The notes: a model not told the origin generated them from the letters alone. 64,000 nt of DNA from Streptomyces cyaneogriseus subsp. noncyanogenus (GCF_000931445.1 NZ_CP010849.1:3658001-3722000), one strand, 5' to 3'; counted from the first letter of the stretch, positions 16,567 to 26,177 are shown. A program made the numbers and translations.

Positions 16567-17400
16567 ATGCTCGGGGTCGTGGAAAACCACTCCTTGCCCC
16601 GCACGGCGGCCTTCTTCGATCTGGACAAGACGGTCATTGCGAAGTCCAGCACGCTCACCTTCAGCAAGTCGTTCTACCAAGGCGGACTGATCAACCGCAG
16701 GGCGGTCCTGCGCACCGCGTACGCCCAGTTCGTCTTCCTGGCGGGCGGCGCCGACCACGACCAGATGGAGCGCATGCGGCAGTACCTGTCCGCGCTGTGC
16801 CGCGGCTGGAACGTCCGGCAGGTCAAGGAGCTCGTCGCCGAGACGCTGCACGACCTGATCGACCCGATCATCTACGACGAGGCCGCTTCGCTGATCGAGG
16901 AGCACCACACCGCCGGCCGCGACGTCGTGATCGTCTCCACGTCGGGCGCGGAGGTCGTCGAGCCGATCGGGGAACTGCTCGGGGCGGACCGGGTGGTGGC
17001 CACCCGCATGGTCGTCGGCGACGACGGCTGCTTCACCGGCGAGGTGGAGTACTACGCCTACGGCCCCACGAAGGCGGAGGCCGTCCGGGAGCTGGCCGCC
17101 TCCGAGGGGTACGACCTGTCCCGCTGCTACGCCTACAGCGACTCGGTGACCGACCTGCCGATGCTGGAGGCGGTCGGCCATCCGCACGCCGTGAACCCGG
17201 ACCGCGCGCTGCGCCGGGAGGCCCTCGCGCGCGAGTGGCCGATTCTCGACTTCCACCGGCCCGTCCGGCTCAAGCAGCGCATCCGCGGGCTCTCCGTCCC
17301 GCCGCGCCCGGCGCTCGTCGCCGCCGCGGCGATAGGCGCCGCGGCGGCCACCGCGGGTCTCGTCTGGTACGCGTCCCGGCGCCGGGCCGCGGTGGCCTGA
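16567..17400 (+). CDS. HAD-IB phosphatase with C-terminal membrane anchor
   Basis: A 277-residue SerB-like HAD hydrolase. Motif I FFDLDKTVIAKSS, motif II VIVSTSG, the conserved Lys in GPTKAEAV and motif IV AYSDSVTDLPML are all intact, so phosphatase activity is expected. After residue 245 come a hydrophobic helix (ALVAAAAIGAAAATAGLVWYA) and a basic tail, which should tether it to the membrane. ATG 16567 is the annotated-style start; GTG at 16579 preceded by CGGGG is an alternative. I recall its S. coelicolor counterpart being labelled morphological differentiation-associated. Substrate unknown. It is flanked on both sides by RNA genes. Confidence 0.88.
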   Translation: MLGVVENHSLPRTAAFFDLDKTVIAKSSTLTFSKSFYQGGLINRRAVLRTAYAQFVFLAGGADHDQMERMRQYLSALCRGWNVRQVKELVAETLHDLIDPIIYDEAASLIEEHHTAGRDVVIVSTSGAEVVEPIGELLGADRVVATRMVVGDDGCFTGEVEYYAYGPTKAEAVRELAASEGYDLSRCYAYSDSVTDLPMLEAVGHPHAVNPDRALRREALAREWPILDFHRPVRLKQRIRGLSVPPRPALVAAAAIGAAAATAGLVWYASRRRAAVA

Positions 17401-17737
17401 CCAGCACACGTCACCCTGTCCCGCCGCACCCACACCGCCCACCGGAGCGCAACCTTTATCCGCGCGTTAATCCGTTTGAACGTGAAAGTAAAAATTGCGG
17501 GCAGGACTTCCGCTTGTTCCCGTCCTGGAGTACAAAGGAGTCAACGGCCCGCGAGACCGAGGACATCCGAAAGGATCACCTTAAGAACGCAAATGGCCCC
17601 ACGGACCGAGCATGAACACCGGGCACCCACGCGACGTCGACCCGTCGATTACGGGCCAGCCGCACCAGGTGACGGGCAAAGCACCCGACCTGATGGGCGA
17701 CATTCGAGGACGCCTGGTAACCCGGTGGTCATGCCAG

Positions 17738-17763
17738 CGGCGGTACGAGCACTCGTACCGCCG
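17738..17763 (+). other. perfect 12-bp inverted repeat
   Basis: Arms CGGCGGTACGAG and CTCGTACCGCCG separated by only CA. Immediately upstream of the terminator, so it is probably a stable stem near the 3' end of the 6S-like RNA, though the symmetry would also suit a repressor site. Confidence 0.8.
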
Positions 17764-17772
17764 CAACCCTGA

Positions 17773-17797
17773 GAGGCCCCCGCCGGGGGCCTCTTTC
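17773..17797 (+). terminator. intrinsic terminator of the 6S-like RNA
   Basis: Arms GAGGCCCCCG and CGGGGGCCTC around a single C (9-bp core), followed by TTTCT. One of the clearest intrinsic terminators in the window. Confidence 0.85.
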
Positions 17798-17928
17798 TCG
17801 GGGCCTCCCCGCGCCTACCCCGCGACTTTCCCGCGATTCCGCTTCGGCTCGACGCATTCACGCTTTCGCGCTTTCACGTCTTCGCGCTTTCACGGATCCA
17901 CACCGACAGCCTCGCTTTTCTCACTGCC

Positions 17929-18014
17929 CTCCCGCGTCACGCCGCTTTCGCCGGCGCACCTCCCGCGTCACGCCGCTTTCGCCGGCGCACCTCCCGCGTC
18001 ACGCCGCTTTCGCC
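17929..18014. repeat. 31-bp tandem repeat, 2.8 copies
   Basis: Unit beginning CTCCCGCGTCACGCCGC repeats exactly at 17929-17959 and 17960-17990, then partially to 18014, with further degenerate TCACGCCGC copies to 18058. Upstream (17857-17895) CTTTCGCG/CTTTCACG units also repeat. It lies just beyond the 3' end of the Fic-like gene. No coding potential. Confidence 0.85.
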
Positions 18015-18088
18015 CGCACGCGCTCCCTCGTCACGCCGCTTTCATCGTCACGCCGTGCCGCAGCCGATCTTCCGCCGGGAAGCGTCTC

Positions 18089-18913
18089 TCACGCGGCCCC
18101 GCGCTGCAGCGCCTCGCACACCGCCGTCGACTCGCGCGCCCCCAGCCCCACGGCCTTGCCGCAGTGCGCGATCCAGGCGGCCATGCCCTCGGCAGTGCCG
18201 GAGAGGTAGCCCTCGAACGCCGCGAGATAGGCCGTCCGGCCCAGTTCGGCGTGGCCCACCTCCGCCGGGCAGACGGACTTGGGGTCCAGGCCGCTGCCGA
18301 CCAGCACGATCCGTTCGGCCGTGCGCGCCACCAGACCGTTGTGGGAGACGAACGGGCGCAGCGCGAGAAGCTCGCCGTGCACGACGGCGGCCGTCACCAG
18401 CGCGGGCGCGGACCCCCCGGCGATGATCAGCCCGGCCAGGCCGTCCAGGCGGGCGGAGACCTCGTCCGGACTCGGCAGCGGCAGATCCAGCAGCGGCTCG
18501 TCGACCGCCTCGCCCGCCTGGCGCGGACGTCCCACCTGCTCGGCGTGGTCCGCGGCGGCCACCAGATGCAGCCGGGCCAGCACCCGCAGCGGCGACTGCC
18601 GCCAGATGGACAGCAGTTGCCCCGCTTCCGCGGTCAGCCGCAGGGCCGCCCCCACGGTGCGCGCCTCGTCGTCGCCGCTGAAGTCGGTGCGCCGGCGCAC
18701 CTCCTCCAGGGCCCAGTCGGCCCCGGACAGCGCCGCCGAGCCGCGGGCGCCGCGCAGCGCCGCCTCGGAGGTGATCTCGTTGCTGCGGCGCCGCATGATC
18801 CGGTGCCCGTAGACCCGGTCCACGGCCTTGCGCACGGACTCCACGGAATCGGCCACTCCGGGCAAGGAGCCCAGGGCCGCGAGCGGATCGGCGGACGCGC
18901 CTGTCGTACTCAT
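18089..18913 (-). CDS. Fic-like protein with degenerate catalytic motif
   Basis: A 274-residue all-helical protein. Residues 186-197 read RPFVSHNGLVAR, aligning with the Fic signature HPFxxGNGRxxR: the spacing, Pro-Phe, Asn-Gly and last Arg are kept, while the catalytic His is Arg, the first Gly is His and the first Arg is Leu. AMP transfer is therefore unlikely, and the protein may be a binding scaffold or a remodelled enzyme. The family assignment rests on this motif and its helical context, so it is tentative. The ATG at 18911-18913 follows AGGG. I recall the S. coelicolor homologue being labelled oxidoreductase without clear support. Confidence 0.6.
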   Translation of the reverse strand: MSTTGASADPLAALGSLPGVADSVESVRKAVDRVYGHRIMRRRSNEITSEAALRGARGSAALSGADWALEEVRRRTDFSGDDEARTVGAALRLTAEAGQLLSIWRQSPLRVLARLHLVAAADHAEQVGRPRQAGEAVDEPLLDLPLPSPDEVSARLDGLAGLIIAGGSAPALVTAAVVHGELLALRPFVSHNGLVARTAERIVLVGSGLDPKSVCPAEVGHAELGRTAYLAAFEGYLSGTAEGMAAWIAHCGKAVGLGARESTAVCEALQRGAA

Positions 18914-19014
18914 GAGTACGACCCTACGCACACCGGCGCCACACCCCACGAAGGAGTGGTCTTCCTCACGCCCCTGCGCGACGTGGCGCTGCCGCGCCAC
19001 TACCGTAGGTGAAC

Positions 19015-20001
19015 ATGAAAATTGCTTTCGTCGGGAAGGGCGGCAGCGGCAAGACGACGCTGTCCTCCCTGTTCATCCGCCATCTCGCCACCACCGGTGC
19101 ACCCGTCGTCGCGATCGACGCCGACATCAACCAGCACCTGGGGACCGCTCTCGGCCTCGACGAGGCGGAGGCCGCCGCGCTGCCCGCGATGGGCGAGCAC
19201 CTGCCGCTGATCAAGGACTATCTGCGCGGCGACAACCCGCGGATCGCCTCCGCCGAGACGATGATCAAGACGACTCCGCCGGGTGAGGGCTCGCGGCTGC
19301 TGCGGGTGCGCGAGGACAACCCGGTGTACGACGCCTGCGCCCGCCCGGTGGAACTGGAGGGCGGCACCGTCCGCCTGATGGTCACCGGCCCGTTCACGGA
19401 CGACGACCTCGGGGTCGCCTGCTACCACTCCAAGACGGGAGCGGTCGAGCTGTGCCTGAACCATCTGGTCGACGGCCGTGACGAGTACGTCGTCGTCGAC
19501 ATGACGGCGGGCTCGGACTCGTTCGCCTCCGGCATGTTCACCCGCTTCGACCTCACCTTCCTCGTCGCCGAGCCCACCCGCAGGGGCGTTTCCGTCTACC
19601 GCCAGTACAAGGAGTACGCCGCCGACTACGGCGTCGCCCTGAAGGTCGTCGGCAACAAGGTGCACGGCCCGGACGACCTCGACTTCCTCCGCGCGGAGGT
19701 CGGGGAGGACCTGCTCGTGACGGTCGGGCACTCGGACTGGGTGCGCGCCCTGGAGAAGGGCCGGCCGCCCCGGTTCGGCACCCTGGAGGAGGCCAACCGC
19801 CAGGCGCTGCACACCCTTCAGGCGGCCGCCGACGCGACGTACGAGCTGCGGGACTGGGAGCGCTACACCCGCCAGATGGTCCACTTCCACCTGAAGAACG
19901 CCCGCTCCTGGGGCAACGAGCGGACGGGGGCCGACCTGGAAGGCCAGGTCGACCCCGGATTCGTCCTCGGCGAGGGAGTGGTGGCGGCGGCTACCGCGTG
20001 A
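19015..20001 (+). CDS. CooC/MinD-family ATP-binding protein
   Basis: A 328-residue P-loop ATPase with a deviant Walker A at the N-terminus, KIAFVGKGGSGKTTLSS, and AIDADINQHLG as the following acidic motif. EYVVVDMTAGSDSFASGMF resembles the switch II region of CooC-type metal-insertion ATPases. The rest is conserved-looking but without a named domain. The ATG at 19015 lies behind AGGTGA; a GTG two codons earlier is possible. Its stop overlaps by 11 bases the stop of the convergent lipoprotein gene. Metal-centre maturation is an inference from the CooC resemblance. Confidence 0.8.
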   Translation: MKIAFVGKGGSGKTTLSSLFIRHLATTGAPVVAIDADINQHLGTALGLDEAEAAALPAMGEHLPLIKDYLRGDNPRIASAETMIKTTPPGEGSRLLRVREDNPVYDACARPVELEGGTVRLMVTGPFTDDDLGVACYHSKTGAVELCLNHLVDGRDEYVVVDMTAGSDSFASGMFTRFDLTFLVAEPTRRGVSVYRQYKEYAADYGVALKVVGNKVHGPDDLDFLRAEVGEDLLVTVGHSDWVRALEKGRPPRFGTLEEANRQALHTLQAAADATYELRDWERYTRQMVHFHLKNARSWGNERTGADLEGQVDPGFVLGEGVVAAATA

Positions 20002-21262
20002 CGGCCGGCGCCCCGGGCACGCCCCGGGGCGCCGGGGCGGGTGCGGCGGACAGGAAGGACGCCCAGCCCCCCTTGGGGGCCTCGCCGACCTTCAGGGTGC
20101 GCAGCTTGCGCAGGGTCGCGGGGTCCTGGGCGTCCAGCCAGTCCACGAGCTGCCGGAAGGAGACGCAGCGCACGTCCTCCTTGGTGCACACGTGCTCGAC
20201 GACCTCCTCGACGGCGCGCATGTAGGTGCCGCCGTTCCAGGACTCGAAGTGGTTGCCGATGATCAGCGGTGCGCGGTTGCCGCGGTAGGCCCGGTAGAAG
20301 CCCTGGAGGAGGCCGTCGCGCATCTCGTCGCCCCAGCGGTCGTGCTGCGACGGGTCGCCCTGGGTGGTGGCGCCCGACTGGTTGACCATGAAGTTGTAGT
20401 CCATGGTGAGCTGCTCGAAGGAGTGCCCCGGGAACGGGACCAGTTGCATCGACAAATCCCACAGGCCCTGCTTCTTCTGCGGCCAGACCTGGTCGTTGAC
20501 GCCGCTGCTGTCGTACCGGAAGCCCAGCTCGCGGGCGGCCTTCAGGAAGTTCTCCCGGCCCTCCAGGCAGGGCGTGCGGGCGCCGATCAGCTCCTTGTCG
20601 TAGTCGAAGGGCAGCGGGGCGGCCGTCGTCATCCCGGTGTTGGTCTTCCAGCTCTTGACGAAACGTTTCGCCTGAGCGATCTCGTCCTTCCACTCCGCGG
20701 CCGACCAGTCGCCGACGCCGCCCGTGCCACCACAGAAGTGGCCGTTGAAATGGGTGCCGATCTCGTTGCCCTCCAGCCACGCCAGGCGTAGCTGCTCCAC
20801 GGTGTCGGCGATCCCCCGCGTGTCGTTGAAGCCGATGTCGGAACGGCCCGGGGAGTGCTGCGGCGGCCGGTACAGCTCGCGCTTCTCCTCCGGCAGCAGG
20901 TACACCCCGCTGAGGAAGTACGTCATCGTCGCGTCGTTGTCCCTGGCGACCTTGCGGAAGTGGGAGAACAGCCTCTGGCTGTCCTCTCCCGCGCCGTCCC
21001 AGGAGAACACCACGAACTGCGGCGGCTTCCGCCCGGGCTTGAGGCGCTCGGGCCGGGGCAGGCGCGGCTGGGCCCCGGTGTAGGCGGTGGAGCCGTCGTC
21101 GATCAGTCCGACCGCGCTCCTGGGAGCCGGGGCGGGCGTCGCCTCGTGCGGGCCGTGCGCTCCTTCCCGCGACGCGCCGGTGCCGGTCCCGCAGCCGGCG
21201 AGTGCCGCGGCGCAGACCGCGGTGACCGCGGCTCCCGCGGCGATTCTGTGGGTGGCGGCCAT
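19991..21262 (-). CDS. lipoprotein with polysaccharide-deacetylase-like domain
   Basis: A 423-residue exported protein. The signal peptide ends in the lipobox LAGC (Cys24), then a Ser/Pro/Ala linker of about 30 residues. The catalytic part starts with FVVFSWDGAGED, a NodB-motif-1 variant (acidic pair), and carries EIGTHFNGHF, which fits the HxxxH metal motif. IIGNHFESWNGG near residue 330 and DVRCVSFRQLVDWLDAQ near the end fit the (beta/alpha) barrel of carbohydrate esterase family 4-like enzymes. It probably acts on cell-wall or extracellular glycans. The ATG at 21260-21262 follows AGAAGG. Confidence 0.78.
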   Translation of the reverse strand: MAATHRIAAGAAVTAVCAAALAGCGTGTGASREGAHGPHEATPAPAPRSAVGLIDDGSTAYTGAQPRLPRPERLKPGRKPPQFVVFSWDGAGEDSQRLFSHFRKVARDNDATMTYFLSGVYLLPEEKRELYRPPQHSPGRSDIGFNDTRGIADTVEQLRLAWLEGNEIGTHFNGHFCGGTGGVGDWSAAEWKDEIAQAKRFVKSWKTNTGMTTAAPLPFDYDKELIGARTPCLEGRENFLKAARELGFRYDSSGVNDQVWPQKKQGLWDLSMQLVPFPGHSFEQLTMDYNFMVNQSGATTQGDPSQHDRWGDEMRDGLLQGFYRAYRGNRAPLIIGNHFESWNGGTYMRAVEEVVEHVCTKEDVRCVSFRQLVDWLDAQDPATLRKLRTLKVGEAPKGGWASFLSAAPAPAPRGVPGAPAVTR

Positions 21263-21594
21263 GTTCCGCCCACCTTCTTTCCTTCTCTCGGGGCCAACGC
21301 TGATGGGGGCGAGTGCTGTGCCGGGCGGTGCCGTCAGCGCTGGTCAAGGTCGCACGGGGAAGAGAAGGAATTAATACGACAAGCCGACTAAAGGGCTGTT
21401 TCACTCGTCAGAGTGGGTTATTAGGCCGTTTGCGTGGACAATCTATGCCTCCCCTTTACTCCGCATTACGATCCATTTACTGAGCGTTGTCACATCCCGC
21501 CGCTTGACGCCGTGACCCACGGCCGCGCCACCCCCGCCCCGCGCGGGGGACCCCCCTGTACCGCGACCGCGTAGCCCCGGAGGAGACGGGAAAC
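21263..21594. other. divergent promoter region
   Basis: A gap of 332 bases between the minus-strand lipoprotein and the plus-strand SulP fusion. The section 21365-21490 is notably AT-rich (for example AGGAATTAATACGAC and TCCGCATTACGATCC), as expected for two promoters. No gene is seen. Confidence 0.5.
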
Positions 21595-23934
21595 ATGTCA
21601 GCCTGCGTCCCCACCCGCGCCGACGACTCGGCTCCGAGCCACGACCTTCACGAACCCCCCAGCCCGCCGCACCGGCCCCGCCGCTTCCGCGTCGCGGGCG
21701 CCGACGTGTCGGCCTCGATCGCCGTCTTCCTGATCGCCCTGCCCCTGTCCCTGGGCATCGCCCTCGCCACCGGCGCCCCCCTCCAGGCCGGCCTCGTCGC
21801 CGCCGCGGTGGGCGGGATCGTCGTCGGACGGCTGGGCGGCTGCCCGCTCCAGGTCAGCGGCCCCGCCGCCGGTCTCACGGTGGTCACCGCCGACCTCATC
21901 CAGCAGTACGGCTGGCGCGCGACCTGCGCCATCACCGTGTGCGCCGGCGTCGCCCAGCTCGGCCTCGGCTGCCTGCGAGTGGCGCGCACCGCGCTCGCCG
22001 TCAGCCCCGCCATCGTGCACGGCATGCTCGCCGGCATCGGCGTCACCATCGCCGTCGCCCAGTTGCACATCGTCCTCGGCGGCACCCCCCAGAGTTCCGT
22101 CCCGGACAATCTGCGCGCCCTGCCCGGCCAGTTGGCCGATCTGCGTCCGGCCTCGGTGACCGTGAGCGCGCTGACCCTGACCCTGCTGATGCTGTGGCCC
22201 CGGCTGCCCGGCCGGGCCGGGCGCATCCTGCGCAAGGTCCCGGCCGCGCTCGTCGCCGTCGCCGGATCCACCGCGGTCGCGGCGCTCGCCGGGTTCCGGC
22301 TGCCCAAGGTCGACCTGCCCTCCTGGAGCAGCCACGCCCTGGCCACCCTGCCCGACGGCCCCGTGCTCGGTCTGATCGCCGCCGTGCTGACCATCACGCT
22401 CGTGTGCAGCGTGCAGTCACTGCTCGGCGCGGTCGCCGTGGACAAGCTGGTCGCCGCCCGCCCGGACCTCTCCGGCCGCGTCGCCCGCTCCGACCTGGAC
22501 CGCGAGCTGCTCGGCCAGGGCGCCGCCAACATCGCCTCCGGCGCGCTCGGCGGCCTGCCCATCGCGGGCGTGGCCGTCCGCAGCACGGCGAACGTGAACG
22601 CGGGCGCCGTGAGCCGGAACTCCACCATGCTGCACGGCGGTCTCGTGGTGATCGCCGCGCTGCTGACCGCCCCGGCCCTGGAGTACATCCCGCTCGCCTC
22701 GCTCGCCTCCCTGGTGATGTCCGTCGGCATCCAGATGGTGTCCCTGAACCACATCCGCACGGTGACCCGCCACCGCGAGGTGCTGGTCTACGCGGTCACC
22801 ACCGCCGGCGTGATCAGCTTCGGCGTCCTGGAGGGCGTCGCGCTCGGGGTCGCCGTCGCCGTGGCCGTCGCCCTGCACCGCCTGACCCGTACCCGCATCT
22901 CGCACGAGGTGCGGGAAGGAGTCCACCACATCCTGGTACGGGGTCAGTTGACGTTCCTCGCGGTGCCGCGGCTCAGCCGCGCCCTGCATCTGGTCCCGCA
23001 CGGGACCGCCGCCGTGGTCGAGCTGGACGGCTCGTTCATGGACCACGCGGCGTACGAGACGCTGCAGGACTGGCAGAAGACGCACACCGCGCAGGGCGGC
23101 ACCGTCGACATCACCGGCCGCCGCCCCGGCATGCGCATCTCCGAGCCCGCCGACTCCGGCGACTGCCGTTGCAGCCCCTGGACGCCCTGGCGCAACCACC
23201 AGTGCCACGAACACCCGCCGGCCGCGCCCGAATCCGGCGGTACGACGGGTGCCGCCGCCGAGCCGGGCGGGCACGAACTGGCGCGGGGCATCAGCGCGTT
23301 CCAGCGCAACACGGCCCCCCTGGTGCGCGGCGAGCTGGCCCGGCTGGCCCGGGAGGGACAGCGCCCCTCGCAGCTCTTCCTGACCTGCGCCGACTCACGG
23401 CTGGTCACCTCGATGATCACCTCCAGCGGTCCGGGCGACCTGTTCGTGGTGCGCAACGTGGGCAATCTGGTGCCGCTGCCCGGCGAGGAGAGCGGCGACG
23501 ACTCGGTGTCCGCCGCGATCGAGTACGCGGTGGACGTGCTGAAGGTGCGGTCCATCACGGTGTGCGGGCACTCCGGGTGCGGCGCCATGCAGGCGCTGAT
23601 GAGCTCGGAGCCGGGCGGTGCGCAGACGCCCCTCAAGCGGTGGCTGCGGCACGGGCTGCCGAGCCTGGAGCGCCTGGCCGGCACCGGCGGCTCCCCGGTC
23701 CGGCTGGCCGGGCGCGAGCCCGCCGACGCGGCCGAGCAGCTCTGCCTGACCAACGTGGTGCAGCAGTTGGAGCACCTGCGCGCCCACGACTCGGTGCGCC
23801 GCGCCCTCCAGGCGGGTGAACTGGAGCTCCAGGGCATGTACTTCCACGTGGGCGAGGCCCAGGCGTACCTGCTCTCCGCCGAGGAGGGCGACGGGGTGTT
23901 CACCCTCGTACAGGAGGTGGGCCAGCCCGCCTGA
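21595..23934 (+). CDS. SulP anion transporter fused to STAS and beta-carbonic anhydrase
   Basis: A 779-residue fusion. Residues about 35-430 form a SulP permease with 10 or more helices (start VSASIAVFLIALPLSLGIALATG; VSGPAAGLTVV). A STAS domain follows (AVVELDGSFMDHAAYETLQDW, about 470-515). After a Cys/His-rich linker comes a beta-class carbonic anhydrase (about 555-775): zinc ligands Cys598, His659 and Cys662, with the Asp600-Arg602 dyad in TCADSR and GHSGCGAM. Likely role: bicarbonate uptake or exchange coupled to CO2 interconversion at the membrane. The ATG follows GGAGGAGA. Confidence 0.92.
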   Translation: MSACVPTRADDSAPSHDLHEPPSPPHRPRRFRVAGADVSASIAVFLIALPLSLGIALATGAPLQAGLVAAAVGGIVVGRLGGCPLQVSGPAAGLTVVTADLIQQYGWRATCAITVCAGVAQLGLGCLRVARTALAVSPAIVHGMLAGIGVTIAVAQLHIVLGGTPQSSVPDNLRALPGQLADLRPASVTVSALTLTLLMLWPRLPGRAGRILRKVPAALVAVAGSTAVAALAGFRLPKVDLPSWSSHALATLPDGPVLGLIAAVLTITLVCSVQSLLGAVAVDKLVAARPDLSGRVARSDLDRELLGQGAANIASGALGGLPIAGVAVRSTANVNAGAVSRNSTMLHGGLVVIAALLTAPALEYIPLASLASLVMSVGIQMVSLNHIRTVTRHREVLVYAVTTAGVISFGVLEGVALGVAVAVAVALHRLTRTRISHEVREGVHHILVRGQLTFLAVPRLSRALHLVPHGTAAVVELDGSFMDHAAYETLQDWQKTHTAQGGTVDITGRRPGMRISEPADSGDCRCSPWTPWRNHQCHEHPPAAPESGGTTGAAAEPGGHELARGISAFQRNTAPLVRGELARLAREGQRPSQLFLTCADSRLVTSMITSSGPGDLFVVRNVGNLVPLPGEESGDDSVSAAIEYAVDVLKVRSITVCGHSGCGAMQALMSSEPGGAQTPLKRWLRHGLPSLERLAGTGGSPVRLAGREPADAAEQLCLTNVVQQLEHLRAHDSVRRALQAGELELQGMYFHVGEAQAYLLSAEEGDGVFTLVQEVGQPA

Positions 23935-23950
23935 CCCGGGTACGGAGAAG

Positions 23951-23986
23951 CGGTGCGCGGTCCGCCCCGGCGCGGGCCGCGCACCG
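23951..23986 (+). terminator. hairpin after the SulP fusion gene
   Basis: Ten-bp arms CGGTGCGCGG and CCGCGCACCG with a 16-base GC loop, 16 bases after the stop codon. No U-run. Confidence 0.65.
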
Positions 23987-24221
23987 GCGTGCCGGGGGCG
24001 GCGGCGTCCGCCGGGTCCGAGCGCCCGGTCCGGCCTGAACTCCCCCCGCCCGGCATCCGTGGGTAGGGATGACCGCGGACCGCCCGGACCGCTGCCGGAG
24101 AGAGCGGCACCGGGGGCCCCACAGGTCTAAACCAATAACCCGTCGGCCCTTGTCACCGGCCCCTCGTGTCTGATGAGCTGTGGCTTGGGACACAGCGCAC
24201 ACCCTGAGAAAGGGAGATGTC

Positions 24222-26177
24222 GTGAGCAACGAAAGCCTGGCCAACCTGCTGCGTGAGAACCGCAGGTTCGCGCCCCCCGCCGAGCTGGCCGCGAACGCCA
24301 ACGTCACGGCGGAGGCGTACGAACAGGCCAAGGCTGACAGGCTCGGCTTCTGGGCCGAGCAGGCCCGCCGGCTGAGCTGGGCCAAGGAGCCGTCCGAGAC
24401 CCTCGACTGGTCGAACCCGCCGTTCGCCAAGTGGTTCAAGGACGGCACCCTCAACGTCGCGTACAACTGCGTGGACCGGCACGTGGAGGCCGGTCTCGGC
24501 GACCGCGTCGCGATCCACTTCGAGGGCGAGCCCGGCGACAGCCGCGCGATCACCTACGCCCAGCTCAAGGACGAGGTCTCCAAGGCCGCCAACGCCCTGC
24601 TGGAGCTGGGCGTCCGGAAGGGCGACCGGGTCGCGATCTACATGCCGATGATCCCGGAGACGGCGATCGCGATGCTGGCGTGCGCCCGGATCGGCGCCGC
24701 CCACTCGGTGGTCTTCGGCGGCTTCTCCTCCGACGCCCTGGCCACCCGCATCCAGGACGCCGACGCCCGGGTGGTCATCACCGCCGACGGCGGCTACCGG
24801 CGCGGCAAGCCGTCCGCCCTGAAGCCGGCCGTCGACGAGGCCGCCGAGCGGGCCGGCAACGTCGAGCACGTGCTCGTCGTCCGCCGCACCGGCCAGGACG
24901 TCGCGTGGAACGACTCCCGCGACCTGTGGTGGCACGAGGTCGTCGAGCGGCAGTCCGCCGAGCACACGCCCGAGGCGTTCGAGGCGGAGCACCCGCTGTT
25001 CATCCTCTACACCTCCGGCACCACCGGGAAGCCGAAGGGCATCCTGCACACCTCCGGCGGCTACCTCACCCAGACGGCGTACACCCACTGGGCGGTCTTC
25101 GACCTCAAGCCCGAGACCGACGTGTACTGGTGCACCGCCGACGTCGGCTGGGTCACCGGCCACTCGTACATCGTCTACGGCCCGCTGGCCAACGGCGCCA
25201 CCCAGGTCATGTACGAGGGCACGCCCGACACCCCGCACCAGGGCCGCTTCTGGGAGATCGTGCAGAAGTACGGGGTGACGATCCTCTACACCGCCCCCAC
25301 CGCGATCCGCACCTTCATGAAGTGGGGCGACGACATCCCCGCCAAGTTCGACCTGTCCTCCCTGCGGGTCCTCGGCTCGGTGGGCGAGCCGATCAACCCC
25401 GAGGCGTGGGTCTGGTACCGCAAGCACATCGGCGCGGACCGCACCCCGGTCGTCGACACCTGGTGGCAGACGGAGACCGGCGCGATGATGATCTCGCCGC
25501 TGCCGGGCGTCACGGAGGCCAAGCCCGGCTCCGCCCAGCGCCCGCTGCCCGGCATCTCCGCCACCGTCGTCGACGACGAGGCGAACGAGGTGCCCAACGG
25601 CGGCGGTGGCTACCTCGTCCTCACCGAGCCGTGGCCCTCGATGCTGCGCACCATCTGGGGCGACGACCAGCGGTTCATCGACACCTACTGGTCGCGCTTC
25701 GAGGGCAGGTACTTCGCCGGCGACGGCGCCAAGAAGGACGACGACGGCGACATCTGGCTGCTCGGACGCGTGGACGACGTGATGCTCGTCTCCGGTCACA
25801 ACATCTCCACCACCGAGGTCGAGTCGGCGCTGGTCTCCCACCCGGCGGTCGCCGAGGCGGCCGTGGTGGGCGCGGCGGACGAGACGACCGGCCAGGCGAT
25901 CGTGGCCTTCGTGATCCTGCGCGGCACGGCGGCGGAGACCGAGGACCTGGTCGCGGAGCTGCGGGGCCACGTCGGCGCCACGCTCGGCCCGATCGCCAAG
26001 CCCCAGCGGATCCTGCCGGTGGCGGAGCTGCCGAAGACCCGCTCCGGCAAGATCATGCGCCGGCTGCTGCGGGACGTGGCGGAGAACCGGCAGCTCGGTG
26101 ACGTCACCACGCTCACCGACTCCACCGTCATGGACCTCATCCAGGCCAAGCTGCCGAAGGCCCCGAGCGAGGACTGA
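24222..26177 (+). CDS. acsA: acetyl-CoA synthetase
   Basis: A 651-residue AMP-forming acetate:CoA ligase. The P-loop [11 protein letters not shown] is at residues 263-273, TWWQTETG follows, then the hinge [23 protein letters not shown]. The C-terminal [11 protein letters not shown] carries Lys610, the lysine that in this family is reversibly acetylated to control activity. GTG at 24222 ([10 protein letters not shown]) is chosen because GGGAGA lies just before it and the length equals what I recall for the S. coelicolor enzyme; the frame is open 14 codons further upstream. It is monocistronic with a strong hairpin after it. Confidence 0.96.
   Translation: MSNESLANLLRENRRFAPPAELAANANVTAEAYEQAKADRLGFWAEQARRLSWAKEPSETLDWSNPPFAKWFKDGTLNVAYNCVDRHVEAGLGDRVAIHFEGEPGDSRAITYAQLKDEVSKAANALLELGVRKGDRVAIYMPMIPETAIAMLACARIGAAHSVVFGGFSSDALATRIQDADARVVITADGGYRRGKPSALKPAVDEAAERAGNVEHVLVVRRTGQDVAWNDSRDLWWHEVVERQSAEHTPEAFEAEHPLFILYTSGTTGKPKGILHTSGGYLTQTAYTHWAVFDLKPETDVYWCTADVGWVTGHSYIVYGPLANGATQVMYEGTPDTPHQGRFWEIVQKYGVTILYTAPTAIRTFMKWGDDIPAKFDLSSLRVLGSVGEPINPEAWVWYRKHIGADRTPVVDTWWQTETGAMMISPLPGVTEAKPGSAQRPLPGISATVVDDEANEVPNGGGGYLVLTEPWPSMLRTIWGDDQRFIDTYWSRFEGRYFAGDGAKKDDDGDIWLLGRVDDVMLVSGHNISTTEVESALVSHPAVAEAAVVGAADETTGQAIVAFVILRGTAAETEDLVAELRGHVGATLGPIAKPQRILPVAELPKTRSGKIMRRLLRDVAENRQLGDVTTLTDSTVMDLIQAKLPKAPSED

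Larger units (their letters stand above)
17520..17797 (+). ncRNA. probable 6S-like RNA (scr3559-type), ends approximate
   Basis: A stretch between the HAD gene and the Fic-like gene that contains no credible frame yet is rich in potential pairing. It ends in a perfect 12-bp inverted repeat (17738-17763) and a strong terminator hairpin followed by TTT. In S. coelicolor the matching intergenic region encodes, as I recall, the 6S-like RNA scr3559, which binds RNA polymerase holoenzyme and affects development. I infer the same here from position and structure. The 5' end is a guess; no clear -10/-35 pair was identified. Confidence 0.5.

Noticed and set aside
17929..18014. Tandem 31-bp units as a CRISPR array
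   Set aside because: The units are contiguous with no unique spacers and there are no cas genes.
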